Shown piece by piece: positions 6,960 to 15,732 of a DNA stretch of 34,542 nucleotides. A model generated the notes under the pieces. The model saw only the letters and a program-made list of their open reading frames with translations, was not told the DNA's origin and did no database searches. Source of the stretch: CAAGNP01 sp964611185 (lineage in GTDB: Bacteria > Bacteroidota > Bacteroidia > Bacteroidales > UBA932); contig CAZSXE010000021.1 of NCBI GenBank assembly GCA_964611185.1, forward strand, positions 1 to 34,542, read 5' to 3'. How positions within the stretch are numbered: position 1 is the stretch's first letter; every line of letters begins with the position of its first letter. Both the position numbers and the translations under genes were made by a program.

Positions 6960-8584
6960 AAAAAGCCACACTACTTATAACCTTTCTTCTTTTATTTTTC
7001 ACTTTTTCCCTGACAAAAGGGGAAAATCTGTCTGCTTTTCCTCAGGATTCTACATCTACCGGAATGACAAAAGATGATATTGCCTTAATTATGAAGATAT
7101 TCGATGGTCAGAATGTCAAAAGCGTAAAAGAAAAAGCCGATCAGCTGATTATTAGCGGAAAAGATTCTTCCGACTGTGCATTCATCGCTGCAACAATTTT
7201 CGACTATTATTATTCCTCAAAAATTATGGGATACGAAGAGGTGGCTCTTTACATTGCCGATAGGTATTTCCTCAGCAAAAAATATGAATGGCCCAATGAA
7301 GAGGGATACACTCTCCTTAAGATGTTCGCCGAATTTAACAGGAATTCTATGATTGGGATGCCTGCACCCGAGCTTGCTCTCCCCGACTCCCTTGGAAATA
7401 TCATTTCAGTGAGGAAAAGTCCCGGTAAATACAAACTACTTTTCTTCTATGACGAGGATTGCAAAATATGCCAGGCATATACTGCCAAATTAATGAAATA
7501 TCTAAGCACTTACGAAAGCGGGAATATTTCTGTTTTCCGTATCTATACTCAATCCGATAGAGAGAGATGGATAAAATGGGTACGCAGACTCAACACTACT
7601 TTTAAAGTTTCTGACAAAGTCAAGCTTTTTGATATTTGGGATCCCGATTTTTCCTCCGATTTTCAAAAGAAATATGGTGTAATCACCACTCCTCAAGTCG
7701 TTCTTATCAATGAAGATAATATCATTTTCGGAAGAAAACTCGATCCTAAGGCTGTCGCTACTCTGATAGATATGGATTACAATAAGCCGACAGAGCTTGA
7801 CCTGTTCATAGAGAAGCTCTTCGCCTCCATCCTCCCATACGACACCTCTACCGAGATAGACACTACGCTTATAATGAGCACAATAGATGATCTTTATAAA
7901 AAATCATCAAGCGATACCACACTATTTCAGGAAGTTATGTATTCCACATATCAATATTTGAAAAACAACAGTGAATACAATTTACAGCGCGGTGCCGCCT
8001 ATCTTGGAACACAATATATCACAAAAATGCCCTTGATGTGGTTAAGCGCGAATTTTACAGACTCACTAAATTCCAAAGGGAAAGCTCCTCTTGGAGCAAT
8101 ATACTCATCACCCGATTCATTTTTGAGCGAAACAGCTAAAGCCGTGGAGTTATTTCACAGAAACCAGCTCGGAAAGCCAGTCGCCAACCTTTTCTTAACG
8201 ACAGTATCTAAAAAACCATATTCTATATACGATTCTAAAACGAAATACACCATCTTGTACTTCTACAATATGGATTGCGCACTATGTGAAGCAGTATCTG
8301 CAGATATGAAAAAAATTTATGAAGAATTCAGATCTGAAGATATAGAATTTATTGGGATTTATACCGGAAAAGAGAAGAAAAAATGGCCTAAATATGTGGC
8401 ATCCAATCAGTTTGAATGGATTAATGTTTGGGATAAAAGCGGTAAATCCGATATGTTTGCCAAATATGATTTATCTGGGGTACCGGTTATTTATATGTTG
8501 AACGAAAAAAAGGAGACTATTGCAAAAGATATTACCCCATCGGTTTTAAAAGAAATATTAGGGTATTTATTTAATAACAAATGA
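6956..8584 (+). CDS. Secreted protein with two thioredoxin-like domains
   Basis: The 542-residue product starts with a clear signal peptide (MKKATLLITFLLLFFTFSL, cleavage probably around 22), so it acts outside the cytoplasm. It has two TlpA/AhpC-like thioredoxin folds. The first has FFYDEDCKIC (C169, C172) and a cis-proline loop GVITTPQVV. The second, at the C terminus, has YFYNMDCALC (C441, C444) and GVPVIY. Each domain has a segment after the CxxC that reads like SDRERWIKWV or KEKKKWPKYV, so the two halves look like an internal duplication. The region between them is mostly helical in character. The likely role is disulfide exchange or reduction in the periplasm. No partner such as DsbD is next to it. 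It is ATGA-coupled to coaD before and to the FAD/Fe-S gene after it. Confidence 0.8.
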   Translation: MKKATLLITFLLLFFTFSLTKGENLSAFPQDSTSTGMTKDDIALIMKIFDGQNVKSVKEKADQLIISGKDSSDCAFIAATIFDYYYSSKIMGYEEVALYIADRYFLSKKYEWPNEEGYTLLKMFAEFNRNSMIGMPAPELALPDSLGNIISVRKSPGKYKLLFFYDEDCKICQAYTAKLMKYLSTYESGNISVFRIYTQSDRERWIKWVRRLNTTFKVSDKVKLFDIWDPDFSSDFQKKYGVITTPQVVLINEDNIIFGRKLDPKAVATLIDMDYNKPTELDLFIEKLFASILPYDTSTEIDTTLIMSTIDDLYKKSSSDTTLFQEVMYSTYQYLKNNSEYNLQRGAAYLGTQYITKMPLMWLSANFTDSLNSKGKAPLGAIYSSPDSFLSETAKAVELFHRNQLGKPVANLFLTTVSKKPYSIYDSKTKYTILYFYNMDCALCEAVSADMKKIYEEFRSEDIEFIGIYTGKEKKKWPKYVASNQFEWINVWDKSGKSDMFAKYDLSGVPVIYMLNEKKETIAKDITPSVLKEILGYLFNNK

Positions 8585-11412
8585 TTAACGGCAAATATAA
8601 ACAGTTCTACGACTCTCTGAAGCACATTATTCCCTCCGAAAGGATGCTTCACGACGATCTTAGTCTTTTAGCTTTCGGAACAGACGCATCTTTTTACCGT
8701 CTTCTTCCCAAGCTCGTAATAAAAGCATATAATGAAAATGAAGTTCAAGCGATTTTTCGAAGTGCATCAAGATTCAATATCCCTATAACTTTCAGAGCTG
8801 CAGGAACATCTCTTTCCGGACAGGGGATCAGCGACTCGGTGCTGGTGGTTACATCTCACGGATGGGAATCACACGAAATTCTTAATGATGGTAAGCAGAT
8901 AAGGCTTCAAGCCGGAGTGAGAGGTTTCAGAGCAAACGGATGGTTAAATAAATATGGGAGAAAAATCGGCCCGGACCCCGCTTCCATCGATTCGGCTATG
9001 ATTGCCGGAATCGTATCCAATAATGCAAGCGGCATGAGTTGTGGGACTGTGTCCAATTCCTACCGCACTATAGCCGATGCAAGAATCATTTTCCCCGATG
9101 GCTCTTTGCTCGATACCGCCGATGAAAAATCGGTTTCAGATTTCAAGAAATCACATAAAGAATTTATTTCATCCCTCGAGAACATTTCAAAAAGGATAAA
9201 TGACAATCCTGAATTAAGAGAGTTTATCGCTAAAAAATACAAAATAAAAAATACCACAGGATACGGTATAAATTCTTACATAGACTTTTCTGACGGAATA
9301 GATATTATCAAACATCTTATCGTGGGGGCCGAAGGGACACTTGCATTTATTTCAAATGTCACATTCAACACCATTATTGACCTTCCGGAAAAAGCCCTTG
9401 CATTAATAGTGTTTCCATCCATCAAAACAGCTTGCGAGGCTGTTCAGATACTCAGAAACCAGCCCGTCAGTGCCGTAGAACTTCTTGATAGACAATCTAT
9501 TAAATCCGTTGAAAATGCCCAAGGCATTCCTCCTTTTCTTAAGACCCTTTCCCCGGGGAGATGTGCCCTTTTGGTCGAGACTCAGGCTGCAAACAAGAAA
9601 TCAATTGAAAAACAAACTCTCTCTATCTGTGAAAGTATAAAAGAGATTTCTACGGAGTTTCCATTTAGCTTCACTTCAGACCCTTTCATGCAAGCATCCT
9701 ATTGGAAACTTCGCAAAGAAGCCCTCCCCACAGTAGCCGGAATGCGTAGAAGCGGTACCACCGCAATTATCGAAGATGTTTGTTTCCCTGTAGAAAGACT
9801 GGCTGAAGCCACAATGGACCTTCGTGAAATACTTGAAGACAATGGGTACAGCGATGCAGGTATTTTCGGCCATTCCCTCGCAGGAAATCTCCATTTTATG
9901 TTCAATCAGGATTTCAGAACTGATTCAGAATTGAAGAGATACAGCAAATTTATGGACGACATAGCCGATTTGGTCGTAAACAAATATGGAAGCTCTCTGA
10001 AAGCGGAACACGGTACAGGGCGAAACATGGCACCCTTTGTTAAAAAAGAATGGGGTGAAGAAGGATACTCCATAATGAAGCAGACCAAGTTATTATTCGA
10101 TCCTCAAGGAATTTTAAACCCTGGTGTCCTACTGAATGACGACCCTCTAATTCATATCTCAAACCTGAAGCCCACTCCCTCTATCAGAGAGAATGCCGAT
10201 AAATGTATGGAATGTGGATTCTGCGAAGGTACCTGCGTAGCCGAAGGGCTGACACTCTCTCCCCGTCAGCGCGTAGCAGTATTTCGCGAAATCGAAGGAT
10301 TGAAGGCCTCGGGCAGAGAACCGCACCGCGCTGCTGAACTGCAAAAAAGATTCAAATACTACGCACTCGACACCTGCGCCACTGATAGTTTGTGCGCCAT
10401 GAAGTGCCCCGTAAAAGTCGATACAGGGAAACTGGTAAAAGAGCTTCGCCACGAAAGTAATTCGCCTCAAGGCAATAAAACAGCTATGTTCCTGGCCACC
10501 CACCTCAGTGGCGTGACCTCCATCGGACGCACAGGATTAAATTTTCTTTTCTTTCTCCGCAATATCCTCGGAAAAAAACTTTTCGGAGCAATTGCAAAAG
10601 GGATGCGTTCTATCTCCTTCGGAGCAATACCGCTTTGGAGCGAACCATTTCCAAAAGGAGCTCATCACATTGACAGCAAACACTCCTCTGCCGATTCTTC
10701 ACCCGAGGCATTTAATGTGGTATATTTTCCATCCTGCATAACAAGAACTATGGGTGTAGCAAAAAGCTATTGCCGCGAAGTAGAGATAACGGAACTCACC
10801 AAGCGTCTTCTGACAAAAGCGGGATGCAATATTATTTATCCTGAAAATCTTGATAAACTATGTTGCGGGATGGCATTTTCATCAAAAGGTTTTGTAGAGG
10901 CCGGGAAAAAAGTATCGGATGAGCTTCAATCTGCTTTGATTCAGGCAAGCCAGGGTGGAAAATACCCTATTCTATGCGATATGAGTCCATGTCTATACAC
11001 GATGCATGTCAATATGGAAAATACTCCGCTGCACCTATATGAACCGGCCGAATTTATTCAGAAATTCTTACTACCGAGGCTTAAGATAACCCCGATTGAT
11101 GAAAAAGTAGCGATATTTGCCGTATGCAGCGCGAAAAAGCTCGCTGTCGATGCCACTTTGGTAGATATTGCACGAAAGTGCGCAAAGGAAGTAGTGACTG
11201 TTCAAAGCAACTGCTGCGGCTTTGCAGGGGACAGAGGCTTCATTCTTCCCGAACTCAACGCCCACGGGCTCAGATACTTAAAAGAACAAGTTTACGGATG
11301 CGACTCCGGATATGCCACAAGCCGTACCTGCGAAATAGGGCTATCATACCACAGCGGTATTGAGTTCAAATCTATCCTATATCTTGTCGATAAATGCTCC
11401 GAAAGAGCTTAA
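8581..11412 (+). CDS. FAD- and Fe-S-binding dehydrogenase, D-lactate dehydrogenase-like (GlcD-GlcF fusion)
   Basis: A 943-residue fusion of a flavin oxidase and an iron-sulfur subunit, likely oxidising D-lactate or another 2-hydroxy acid and passing electrons to quinone. The FAD (PCMH-type) motif RAAGTSLSGQG is at 72-82, and the C-terminal FAD-oxidase part includes EHGTGRNMAPFV. The first cluster is CMECGFCEGTC (C542, C545, C548, C552). The second reads CATDSLCAMKCPV (C599, C605, C609), with D602 where a ferredoxin-type motif has its second Cys; I believe this substitution occurs elsewhere in the family. Two CCG-type domains follow (PSC ... CCGMAF and AVCSAK ... CCGFAG). The start overlaps the previous stop as ATGA, and the ubiD gene begins 11 nt after its end. 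The exact substrate cannot be read from sequence. Confidence 0.85.
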   Translation: MINGKYKQFYDSLKHIIPSERMLHDDLSLLAFGTDASFYRLLPKLVIKAYNENEVQAIFRSASRFNIPITFRAAGTSLSGQGISDSVLVVTSHGWESHEILNDGKQIRLQAGVRGFRANGWLNKYGRKIGPDPASIDSAMIAGIVSNNASGMSCGTVSNSYRTIADARIIFPDGSLLDTADEKSVSDFKKSHKEFISSLENISKRINDNPELREFIAKKYKIKNTTGYGINSYIDFSDGIDIIKHLIVGAEGTLAFISNVTFNTIIDLPEKALALIVFPSIKTACEAVQILRNQPVSAVELLDRQSIKSVENAQGIPPFLKTLSPGRCALLVETQAANKKSIEKQTLSICESIKEISTEFPFSFTSDPFMQASYWKLRKEALPTVAGMRRSGTTAIIEDVCFPVERLAEATMDLREILEDNGYSDAGIFGHSLAGNLHFMFNQDFRTDSELKRYSKFMDDIADLVVNKYGSSLKAEHGTGRNMAPFVKKEWGEEGYSIMKQTKLLFDPQGILNPGVLLNDDPLIHISNLKPTPSIRENADKCMECGFCEGTCVAEGLTLSPRQRVAVFREIEGLKASGREPHRAAELQKRFKYYALDTCATDSLCAMKCPVKVDTGKLVKELRHESNSPQGNKTAMFLATHLSGVTSIGRTGLNFLFFLRNILGKKLFGAIAKGMRSISFGAIPLWSEPFPKGAHHIDSKHSSADSSPEAFNVVYFPSCITRTMGVAKSYCREVEITELTKRLLTKAGCNIIYPENLDKLCCGMAFSSKGFVEAGKKVSDELQSALIQASQGGKYPILCDMSPCLYTMHVNMENTPLHLYEPAEFIQKFLLPRLKITPIDEKVAIFAVCSAKKLAVDATLVDIARKCAKEVVTVQSNCCGFAGDRGFILPELNAHGLRYLKEQVYGCDSGYATSRTCEIGLSYHSGIEFKSILYLVDKCSERA

Positions 11413-11423
11413 ACACTATCTTT

Positions 11424-12896
11424 ATGTACTCTTCTTTATCTCAATACATAGATTTTCTCGATACCAAAGGTGAACTAATAAGGATAAAAGAGTTTACCGA
11501 TCCGATATTTGAGATAACAAAAAGGACAGATATCGAATGTAAAAAAGTGGGGGGTGGAAAAGCTCTTCTATTTGAAAATACAGGGACACAATACCCTGTT
11601 ATCACAAATATGATGGGTTCGGAAAAAAGAATTCTTTACACACTTGGTCTCGATAATTATGATGAAGATCCCTCTATGGGATGGGTGGCTTTAGAGCAAA
11701 GAATTGATTCTATTTTTGATGATTTCACCAAAGAGAGGAAGAATTTTACCGATAAACTGAAACTACTTCCCACCCTCGTNNNNNNNNNNNNNNNNNNNNN
11801 NNNNNNNNNNNNNNNNNNNNNNNNNNNNNNNNNNNNNNNNNNNNNNNNNNNNNNNNNNNNNNNNNNNNNNNNNNNNNNNCTAAAAGAAATGATCGCCTCC
11901 GGCAATAAAACAGCTACCGACTCTCATCTCCCTTTAGCGGTAACTCTCGGCGGAGATCCCCTTTACACATATTGCGCTACCGCACCCCTACCTGAGGGAA
12001 TAGACGAATACCTTCTTGCAGGTTTTCTCCGCCACAAATCCGTAATGATGACAAACTGCATCACGCAACCCCTCCAAATACCCTCGGACTGCGATTTCGT
12101 TATTGAAGGATATGTAGATGTGGAAGAGGCAAAAGTAATGGAAGGACCCTTTGGAGATCATACGGGATTTTACTCTTTGGCAGACCTCTACCCATTATTT
12201 CATGTAACCTGCATTACGCACAGGCGCAATGCCGTTTATCCTGCGACCATAGTAGGTATCCCCCCGATGGAGGACAAGTTTATTGCTTTAGCTACCGAAA
12301 AGATTTTCCTCTCTCCCATCAGATTCGCCATTGCTCCCGAAATAGAAGATTTGTACCTTCCCGAAGAGGGAGTAGGTCACAATTTTGCAGTAGTAAAATT
12401 TAAAAAGAGCTACCCCGGACAGGGCCATAAAGTAGCGAGCGCACTTTGGGGAGCGGGACAGATGATGTTCAACAAATTCATCCTTCTCATAAGTCAGGAT
12501 ATAGACATAAGAGATAAAAAAGCACTTTTAGAAGCTATAAAGACACATTATCTCCCCTCACGCGATACACTCATTACCAAAGGCCCTCTTGACATCCTCG
12601 ATCATACTGCCCCTGTGTGCGGTTATGGTGGAAAAATCTCCATTGATGCCACTTGGAAATTCCCTGAGGAAAAAGGGAATTCGGAGGTGACACAACCATG
12701 CGAAATAATTATATTGTTCGATTCAAAAACATCGAAACTCTCCGAATGTAGCTACGAAGATCTATGGAGACTTGGGAGCAACTGCGATCCTTCTCGAGAT
12801 TGTTCAATAGAGGGCAATAAACTTATTCTTAATGCAAAAACCAAAAAAGGGATAGCAGGGTTTAATAGAGAATGGCCAGACGAAGTACGCTTCTAA
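11424..12896 (+). CDS. ubiD: UbiD-family decarboxylase, interrupted by an assembly gap
   Basis: Prenylated-FMN-dependent decarboxylase of the UbiD family, which in this group is usually linked to quinone synthesis. The start is the ATG of MYSSLSQYIDFL, which matches the family N terminus; the frame can be read 30 nt further upstream but overlaps the previous gene. The left part has GGGKALLFENTG and NMMGSEKR. The right part has LAVTLGGDPLYTY, EGPFGDHTGFYSL with the family acidic residues, VGIPPMEDKF, YPGQGHKVASALWGAGQMMFNK in two blocks, and GGKISIDATWKFPEE. The 100-N block at 11780-11879 hides the middle, including the segment that carries the catalytic arginine and other prFMN contacts. The two halves are in frame across the placeholder. 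No UbiX (prFMN synthase) gene is nearby. It converges on lnt with 7 nt between stops. Confidence 0.88.
   Translation: MYSSLSQYIDFLDTKGELIRIKEFTDPIFEITKRTDIECKKVGGGKALLFENTGTQYPVITNMMGSEKRILYTLGLDNYDEDPSMGWVALEQRIDSIFDDFTKERKNFTDKLKLLPTLXXXXXXXXXXXXXXXXXXXXXXXXXXXXXXXXXXLKEMIASGNKTATDSHLPLAVTLGGDPLYTYCATAPLPEGIDEYLLAGFLRHKSVMMTNCITQPLQIPSDCDFVIEGYVDVEEAKVMEGPFGDHTGFYSLADLYPLFHVTCITHRRNAVYPATIVGIPPMEDKFIALATEKIFLSPIRFAIAPEIEDLYLPEEGVGHNFAVVKFKKSYPGQGHKVASALWGAGQMMFNKFILLISQDIDIRDKKALLEAIKTHYLPSRDTLITKGPLDILDHTAPVCGYGGKISIDATWKFPEEKGNSEVTQPCEIIILFDSKTSKLSECSYEDLWRLGSNCDPSRDCSIEGNKLILNAKTKKGIAGFNREWPDEVRF
11780..11879. other. Scaffold gap of exactly 100 N
   Basis: One hundred consecutive N, the usual placeholder for a gap of unknown size. 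Both flanks belong to the same UbiD gene and the same frame, so the join is correct. From the family, about 95 to 100 residues are expected between the LPTL-like and PLAVTLGG-like blocks, but only about 51 fit here. The real gap is therefore probably nearer 230 to 250 nt. Confidence 0.95.
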
Positions 12897-12903
12897 CCAC
12901 TTA

Positions 12904-14589
12904 TCAATCAGACTTTTTCTTCTTCGAACTAAAAAAGAGTACAGAGATATAAAAGAGTGCTAAAAGGGAGAAGAGAAACATGGAAATCCTCCCTATAAAA
13001 TCACCGTGCTCTGCAAAAAAGGTAATTTTTGAATTGAGATTCAAAGTACCGGTCAGGGACTCGGGTCTCCACCATTGAGTCGCCTGAACCCTCTCCCCTC
13101 TCTGATTTATCAAAGCGGAAATTCCTGTATTGGCACTTCGTGCAATGCTGCGACGCACCTCTATTGCACGAAGTGAAGAATACCTCAAATGCTGATGATA
13201 CCCGGGGGTATTGTCCCACCATCCGTCATTGGTTATTACTGTCATCACCTGAGCCCCTTTATTGACATAATCACGATAATAATCTCCATACACAGATTCA
13301 TAACATATAGCGGTCCCTATTTTCGTACTATCAGAGGCAGTGAATATTGAAATCTCAGGCTGAGTACCATAGCTGCTTGTCGCCCCTCCGAGACTTATTG
13401 CGAGCTTGTTTAAAGGGGCAAGAAGTTTGGGGAAAGGGACAAACTCAGTAAGGACCACGAGTTTGGATTTGTGATACACATCATGATGTCCCGCACTGTC
13501 GATAATCACAGACGAATTAAAGGTATCATACCAAAAACCATCCCCTTTTTTAGAGGTTAAAGTAGGCTGCTGATTGATCGATGAATTAGGATAAACATTG
13601 AATGGATACATTTTCAAAGTGACTGCGCCTAAAATGAAATTCACCTTTGGATGCTTTTCTATAAAATTATTTACCCCCTGAACAGTAATCGAACGGTCGA
13701 ATTTGTCCAAATCTATGTACCAAGTAAATGTTTCAGGAGCTACTACAAAAGTGGTGTTCGGTGTAACTGCCTTTTCTGCAAGGGTAAAAAGAATCTTATC
13801 CTGATCCTGACGGGACATTCTATTAAACTTATCTTGATATGGCTCAATATTGGGCTGAATTACAGCAAATTCGCGAGGATCTTCAATCTCTTTATAATTA
13901 TCAAACATCACCTTGGATATGATAAACGGAGAGATCAGAACTGCTAAGTATAAAATATATGACGACACTCTCGTTCGACGACTGTATTTATCCTCATGGG
14001 CACTCTCTCGTCTGCGTTTTATCTCATTGGATAAAATCCTGTATAGCAAAATATTCGACAAAAGAATCCAAAGACTTCCCCCGAGAGATCCGGTGTATTC
14101 ATACCATTGGATACTCTGGATAGAACCGGCAAAAGCATTACCGAGGGTGAGCCAAGGCCAAGATATTTCTGTATTGAAATAACAATGCTCCCATGCGAGC
14201 CATGCCACAATGAAAAACAGATATGGAAGAAAAGAGATGGAATCCATATTTCTCCACTTTTCAATCCGTCCGCGGAAAAGTCTGAAAAGCCAAAAAACCG
14301 CTGTCATACAGAGAGTATTGACAATAATGGCGGCAATAGCTCCGGCTATGGAGGCGTGATAAATCCAATATGTAGTGGATACATTCCAAAGAAGAAAAAA
14401 AAGGAAGAAATAAATCCATCCGTGGCGCACTTCTTTTCTATGACACAATTCATCAATAAAAAACAGCGGTACAAGCCCGAATAAAGCTGTAAAACCGAGA
14501 TGCTCTACGAGAAAAGGGAGGGACATCAGAGGTATTGAAATACATATCAGAATCCAAACACGAAGAGTAGGATGCTTGCAAAAAATCAT
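12904..14589 (-). CDS. lnt: Apolipoprotein N-acyltransferase
   Basis: Inner-membrane enzyme that adds the third acyl chain to lipoproteins. The product is 561 residues. The N-terminal half holds several membrane segments (about 10-28, 31-46, 58-75, 80-103, 122-135, 172-185, 210-226). The nitrilase-like domain carries the catalytic triad: E286 in APETFTW, K374 in VYHKSKLV, and C429 in GTAICYESVYG. A further conserved stretch, ITNDGWW, is at 452-458. The C terminus has one more membrane segment and ends in SSKKKKSD. It is slightly longer than the E. coli enzyme, partly through a basic loop (KRRRESAHEDKYSRRTR) around 191-207 before the last N-domain helix. It diverges from the LysE-family gene and shares a palindromic promoter region with it. 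Confidence 0.95.
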   Translation of the reverse strand: MIFCKHPTLRVWILICISIPLMSLPFLVEHLGFTALFGLVPLFFIDELCHRKEVRHGWIYFFLFFLLWNVSTTYWIYHASIAGAIAAIIVNTLCMTAVFWLFRLFRGRIEKWRNMDSISFLPYLFFIVAWLAWEHCYFNTEISWPWLTLGNAFAGSIQSIQWYEYTGSLGGSLWILLSNILLYRILSNEIKRRRESAHEDKYSRRTRVSSYILYLAVLISPFIISKVMFDNYKEIEDPREFAVIQPNIEPYQDKFNRMSRQDQDKILFTLAEKAVTPNTTFVVAPETFTWYIDLDKFDRSITVQGVNNFIEKHPKVNFILGAVTLKMYPFNVYPNSSINQQPTLTSKKGDGFWYDTFNSSVIIDSAGHHDVYHKSKLVVLTEFVPFPKLLAPLNKLAISLGGATSSYGTQPEISIFTASDSTKIGTAICYESVYGDYYRDYVNKGAQVMTVITNDGWWDNTPGYHQHLRYSSLRAIEVRRSIARSANTGISALINQRGERVQATQWWRPESLTGTLNLNSKITFFAEHGDFIGRISMFLFSLLALFYISVLFFSSKKKKSD

Positions 14590-14612
14590 TTAAAGCATTT
14601 TTATATTTATCG

Positions 14613-14645
14613 TTTGCAAAGATAAGACAAACATTTTTATCTTTG
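14613..14645 (+). promoter_or_regulatory. Promoter of the LysE-family gene
   Basis: TTTG at 14613-14616 and TATCTTTG at 14638-14645, separated by 21 bp, fit the phylum consensus. The box ends 19 bp before the ATG at 14665, giving a short leader. The -7 box is the right arm of the inverted repeat shared with lnt. Confidence 0.65.
14617..14624 (-). promoter_or_regulatory. -7 box of lnt (left arm of a divergent palindrome)
   Basis: On the minus strand the sequence is TATCTTTG, 27 bp before the lnt start codon. It is the left arm of the perfect 10-bp inverted repeat TGCAAAGATA (14615-14624) and TATCTTTGCA (14638-14647). I see no clean TTTG at the -33 position for this direction. Confidence 0.5.
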
Positions 14646-14664
14646 CACTTAAATACGGAAGAAT

Positions 14665-15300
14665 ATGTTGATGGATTTCATAAAAGGTCTTATTGTAGGT
14701 CTCGGAGCCTCGATTCCACTCGGTCCGATAGGGATACTTTGTATTCAAAGGACACTGAGCAAAGGAAGATGGTCGGGTCTCACTACAGGTATGGGGGCCG
14801 CTTTCACTGATACATTTTTCTCAGCAATCACCCTTCTCGGTCTCACATTTATTAACGATTTCATCACAGAATATCGCGAATGGGTGATGATATTCGGAGG
14901 GTTGATAGTAGCTATGTTCGGTCTCAAACTATTTACCACCAACCCCGTCAAACAGTTAAAGAGAGTTCACGAGGGGAATCATCAGTACTGGCAGGATTTC
15001 GCCTCTTCATTTATTATGACCATCACTAATCCGGGCGCACTGATACTGATAATCGGCTTATTCGCCTTTGTAGGAATAGATTTAGAGATGAACGAGTCGG
15101 GGCTGATTATCGCTTCGACTCTTTGGGGCGTTTTCTCCGGCGCAGTTATATGGTGGTTTTCACTCTCTACCACCATAAACAGTTTCAGAAATAAATTCAG
15201 GTTGAGAACTCTACTGATGATCAACAGAATAGCAGGAATTGTAATAATGGTACTCGGTATCATATCAATATTTGAAGGGATAGTTCATCTGATAGGTTAA
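14665..15300 (+). CDS. LysE-family exporter (translocator)
   Basis: A 211-residue integral membrane protein of the LysE/RhtB group, which exports amino acids or related small molecules. The N terminus IKGLIVGLGASIPLGPIGILCIQRTLSKGR is typical, with the proline-containing SIPLGPIG motif in the first helix. Further helices lie at about 39-60, 71-86, 113-137, 145-167 and 185-208, giving about six. The segment TNPGALILIIG matches the family NPKA-like motif after the central loop. The start could be the ATG at 14665 or at 14671. It is monocistronic: it ends 54 bp before the polysaccharide unit, which has its own promoter. The substrate is unknown. Confidence 0.85.
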   Translation: MLMDFIKGLIVGLGASIPLGPIGILCIQRTLSKGRWSGLTTGMGAAFTDTFFSAITLLGLTFINDFITEYREWVMIFGGLIVAMFGLKLFTTNPVKQLKRVHEGNHQYWQDFASSFIMTITNPGALILIIGLFAFVGIDLEMNESGLIIASTLWGVFSGAVIWWFSLSTTINSFRNKFRLRTLLMINRIAGIVIMVLGIISIFEGIVHLIG

Positions 15301-15303
15301 AAT

Positions 15304-15334
15304 TTTGATTTAATCATTTTTTGCAGTAATTTTA
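15304..15334 (+). promoter_or_regulatory. Candidate promoter of the polysaccharide operon
   Basis: TTTG at 15304-15307 and TAATTTTA at 15327-15334 are 19 bp apart. The -7 box differs from TAnnTTTG only in its last base. Transcription would begin about 15 nt before the receiver gene at 15355. This is the only promoter-like sequence I see before the 15-kb unit; TACCTTAA at 15335-15342 lacks a partner at the right distance. Confidence 0.5.
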
Positions 15335-15354
15335 TACCTTAAAAGTATATTAAT

Positions 15355-15732
15355 ATGGAATCTGTTAAAAAAAGTATTTTGATTATCGATGACAAGCCCA
15401 CCATCGCGAAAGTTGTGTCGGTGTATCTTTCAAAAGATTTTAATTTTATTTATTTTGAAACTCCCATAAAAGCCATAGCTTGGCTCAATGAGGGTAATTA
15501 TCCCGATTTAATCATCACAGATTTGAGAATGCCGGAGATGAACGGATCGGATTTTTTAAAATATTTAAAAAATAATGAACTTTTTCATCATATTCCTGTT
15601 ATAATATTATCAAGCGAAGACAGCAGCTCTGAAAGGGTGAGACTCCTTTCAAGCGGAGCGGACGATTATATAGTCAAGCCCTTTAATCCGCTTGAACTGA
15701 AGATCAGAGTTAATAAAATATTACAACAGTGA
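15355..15732 (+). CDS. Stand-alone response-regulator receiver protein
   Basis: A 125-residue CheY-like receiver with no output domain. The phosphorylation site and its helpers are all present: acidic pair D12/D13 in IIDDKP, phospho-acceptor D56 in ITDLRMPEMNG, S86 in ILSSED in the Thr/Ser position, and K108 in VKPF. It should therefore be phosphorylatable. It is the first gene of the polysaccharide unit, and its stop overlaps the GTG start of the sugar transferase (GTGA, 15729-15732), so the two are translationally coupled. The coupling suggests that it acts on that enzyme or relays a signal for the locus. A receiver-histidine kinase at 30660-31784 is a candidate phosphodonor. Both links are inference. 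Confidence 0.92.
   Translation: MESVKKSILIIDDKPTIAKVVSVYLSKDFNFIYFETPIKAIAWLNEGNYPDLIITDLRMPEMNGSDFLKYLKNNELFHHIPVIILSSEDSSSERVRLLSSGADDYIVKPFNPLELKIRVNKILQQ

Noticed and set aside
10159..10503. 114-residue minus-strand frame inside the FAD/Fe-S gene
   Set aside because: It lies wholly opposite a well-supported coding region, has no recognisable domain, and is explained by the codon bias of the sense gene.
14107..14484. 125-residue plus-strand frame opposite lnt
   Set aside because: Shadow of the lnt membrane-domain coding sequence; no start signal and no family pattern.
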